A DNA stretch of 6,602 nucleotides, from contig JBBQRG010000111.1 of assembly GCA_038215095.1 (NCBI GenBank), positions 1-6,602 of the forward strand, read 5' to 3'. Shown piece after piece: positions 6,246 through 6,602 of the stretch. This stretch comes from DATACN01 sp038215095. Its GTDB lineage: Bacteria > Actinomycetota > Thermoleophilia > Solirubrobacterales > Thermoleophilaceae. The translations under genes and the position numbers were made by a program. The first letter of the stretch is position 1, and each line of letters opens with the position of its first letter. Below the pieces are notes generated by a model that was not told where the DNA came from, ran no database searches, and saw only the letters and a list, made by a program, of their open reading frames with translations.

Positions 6246-6602
6246 GTGGCGTCGAGTAGCGTTGACTCGGTGGCGCTCTCGCTGCCGTTTGCCTTGGATC
6301 CCGGCTTTCATGCCGGTGGCCGTTACGCGCTTGGGATGTTGTTCCTGGGTTTCGCGCTCGCGGTCGCGGTGGTGGCGCTCTCCCACGAGCACGAGCGGGC
6401 GTTCTCCGCCGCGGTGTTCTATGTGGGGCTGGGTGCTCTGGCGGGGGGTGGCTTGGTGCTGCTCGGGGTCAAGCCCTTCGATCCCGTGCGCGATCACACG
6501 CTGCTTGAGCGGCTGGCCGAGCTTGCCCTCGTGGTCGCGGTCTTTTCGTCCGGTATCAGCGTGGAGAGAAACGTGCGCCGGCGCTCGTGGGTCTCGATCG
6601 TG
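6246..6602 (+). CDS. Cation:proton antiporter (sodium/hydrogen exchanger family), N-terminal part only
   Basis: 119 codons from a GTG at 6246, open to the window end. After VASSSVDSVALSLPFALDPG come three hydrophobic segments: about residues 27-46 (RYALGMLFLGFALAVAVVAL), 54-73 (AAVFYVGLGALAGGGLVLL) and 90-105 (LAELALVVAVFSSGI). These alternate with SHEHERAF and FDPVRDHTLLERLAE. The pattern LLERLAELALVVAVFSSGI followed by a basic loop (ERNVRRRSW) is typical of the start of the CPA-type Na+(K+)/H+ antiporter fold, which has about 10-13 helices over 400 or more residues. So most of the gene, including the ion-binding aspartates, lies outside. The start is uncertain: no clear ribosome binding site, with GTG 6270 and ATG 6336 in frame as alternatives. 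Ion specificity cannot be told. Confidence 0.75.
   Translation, partial: MASSSVDSVALSLPFALDPGFHAGGRYALGMLFLGFALAVAVVALSHEHERAFSAAVFYVGLGALAGGGLVLLGVKPFDPVRDHTLLERLAELALVVAVFSSGISVERNVRRRSWVSIV

Noticed and set aside
6138..6497. A minus-strand open frame opposite the start of the antiporter
   Set aside because: The plus-strand frame has clear transmembrane alternation and antiporter-like sequence; this one is polar and motif-free.
1..6602. tRNA, rRNA, CRISPR arrays, insertion sequences
   Set aside because: No cloverleaf, regularly spaced repeats, transposase motifs or terminal inverted repeats were seen on either strand.

Overview
The window is high-GC DNA, about 70% by eye. It carries most of an actinobacterial-type respiratory bc1 locus on the minus strand. 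Evidence for this type is a QcrC with two haem motifs and a C-terminal anchor, a three-helix QcrA with an RRR motif before the last helix, a QcrB with PDWY in place of PEWY, and adjacent oxidase-assembly genes. A soil actinobacterium, possibly of the Thermoleophilia/Solirubrobacterales kind, is the best guess. That placement is inference from family knowledge, not from a search.

Layout from the right end of the minus strand to the left: the N-terminal half of a large FAD-binding oxidoreductase (about 5576-4091); an abrupt join near 4090; a short tail that looks like the C-terminus of cytochrome oxidase subunit I (about 4095-4003); a four-helix small membrane protein (4006-3638); ctaG (3641-2774); qcrC (2777-2022); qcrA (2025-1035); and qcrB (1038, running off the left edge). 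Once frameshifts are allowed for, every junction from 4006 to 1035 is a 4-base stop/start overlap (ATGA or GTGA), so this is a tight, translationally coupled operon. QcrA, QcrB and QcrC form the menaquinol:cytochrome c reductase. CtaG and the four-helix protein belong with the terminal oxidase that receives the electrons.

On the plus strand, divergent from the FAD gene across a 164-base gap, are an unrecognised four-helix membrane protein (5741-6223) and the start of a cation:proton antiporter (6246 onward, cut by the window end). A compact hairpin lies between these two.

The striking property of the window is damage to reading frames. Three or four single-base frameshifts are visible (qcrB at 206-208, qcrA near 1770-1780, ctaG at the C7 run 2895-2901, and probably the FAD gene near 5501-5531). 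There is also a chimeric join near 4090 that creates a spurious 589-codon open frame. Sequencing or assembly error explains these better than biology. I do not see a convincing undescribed system here.
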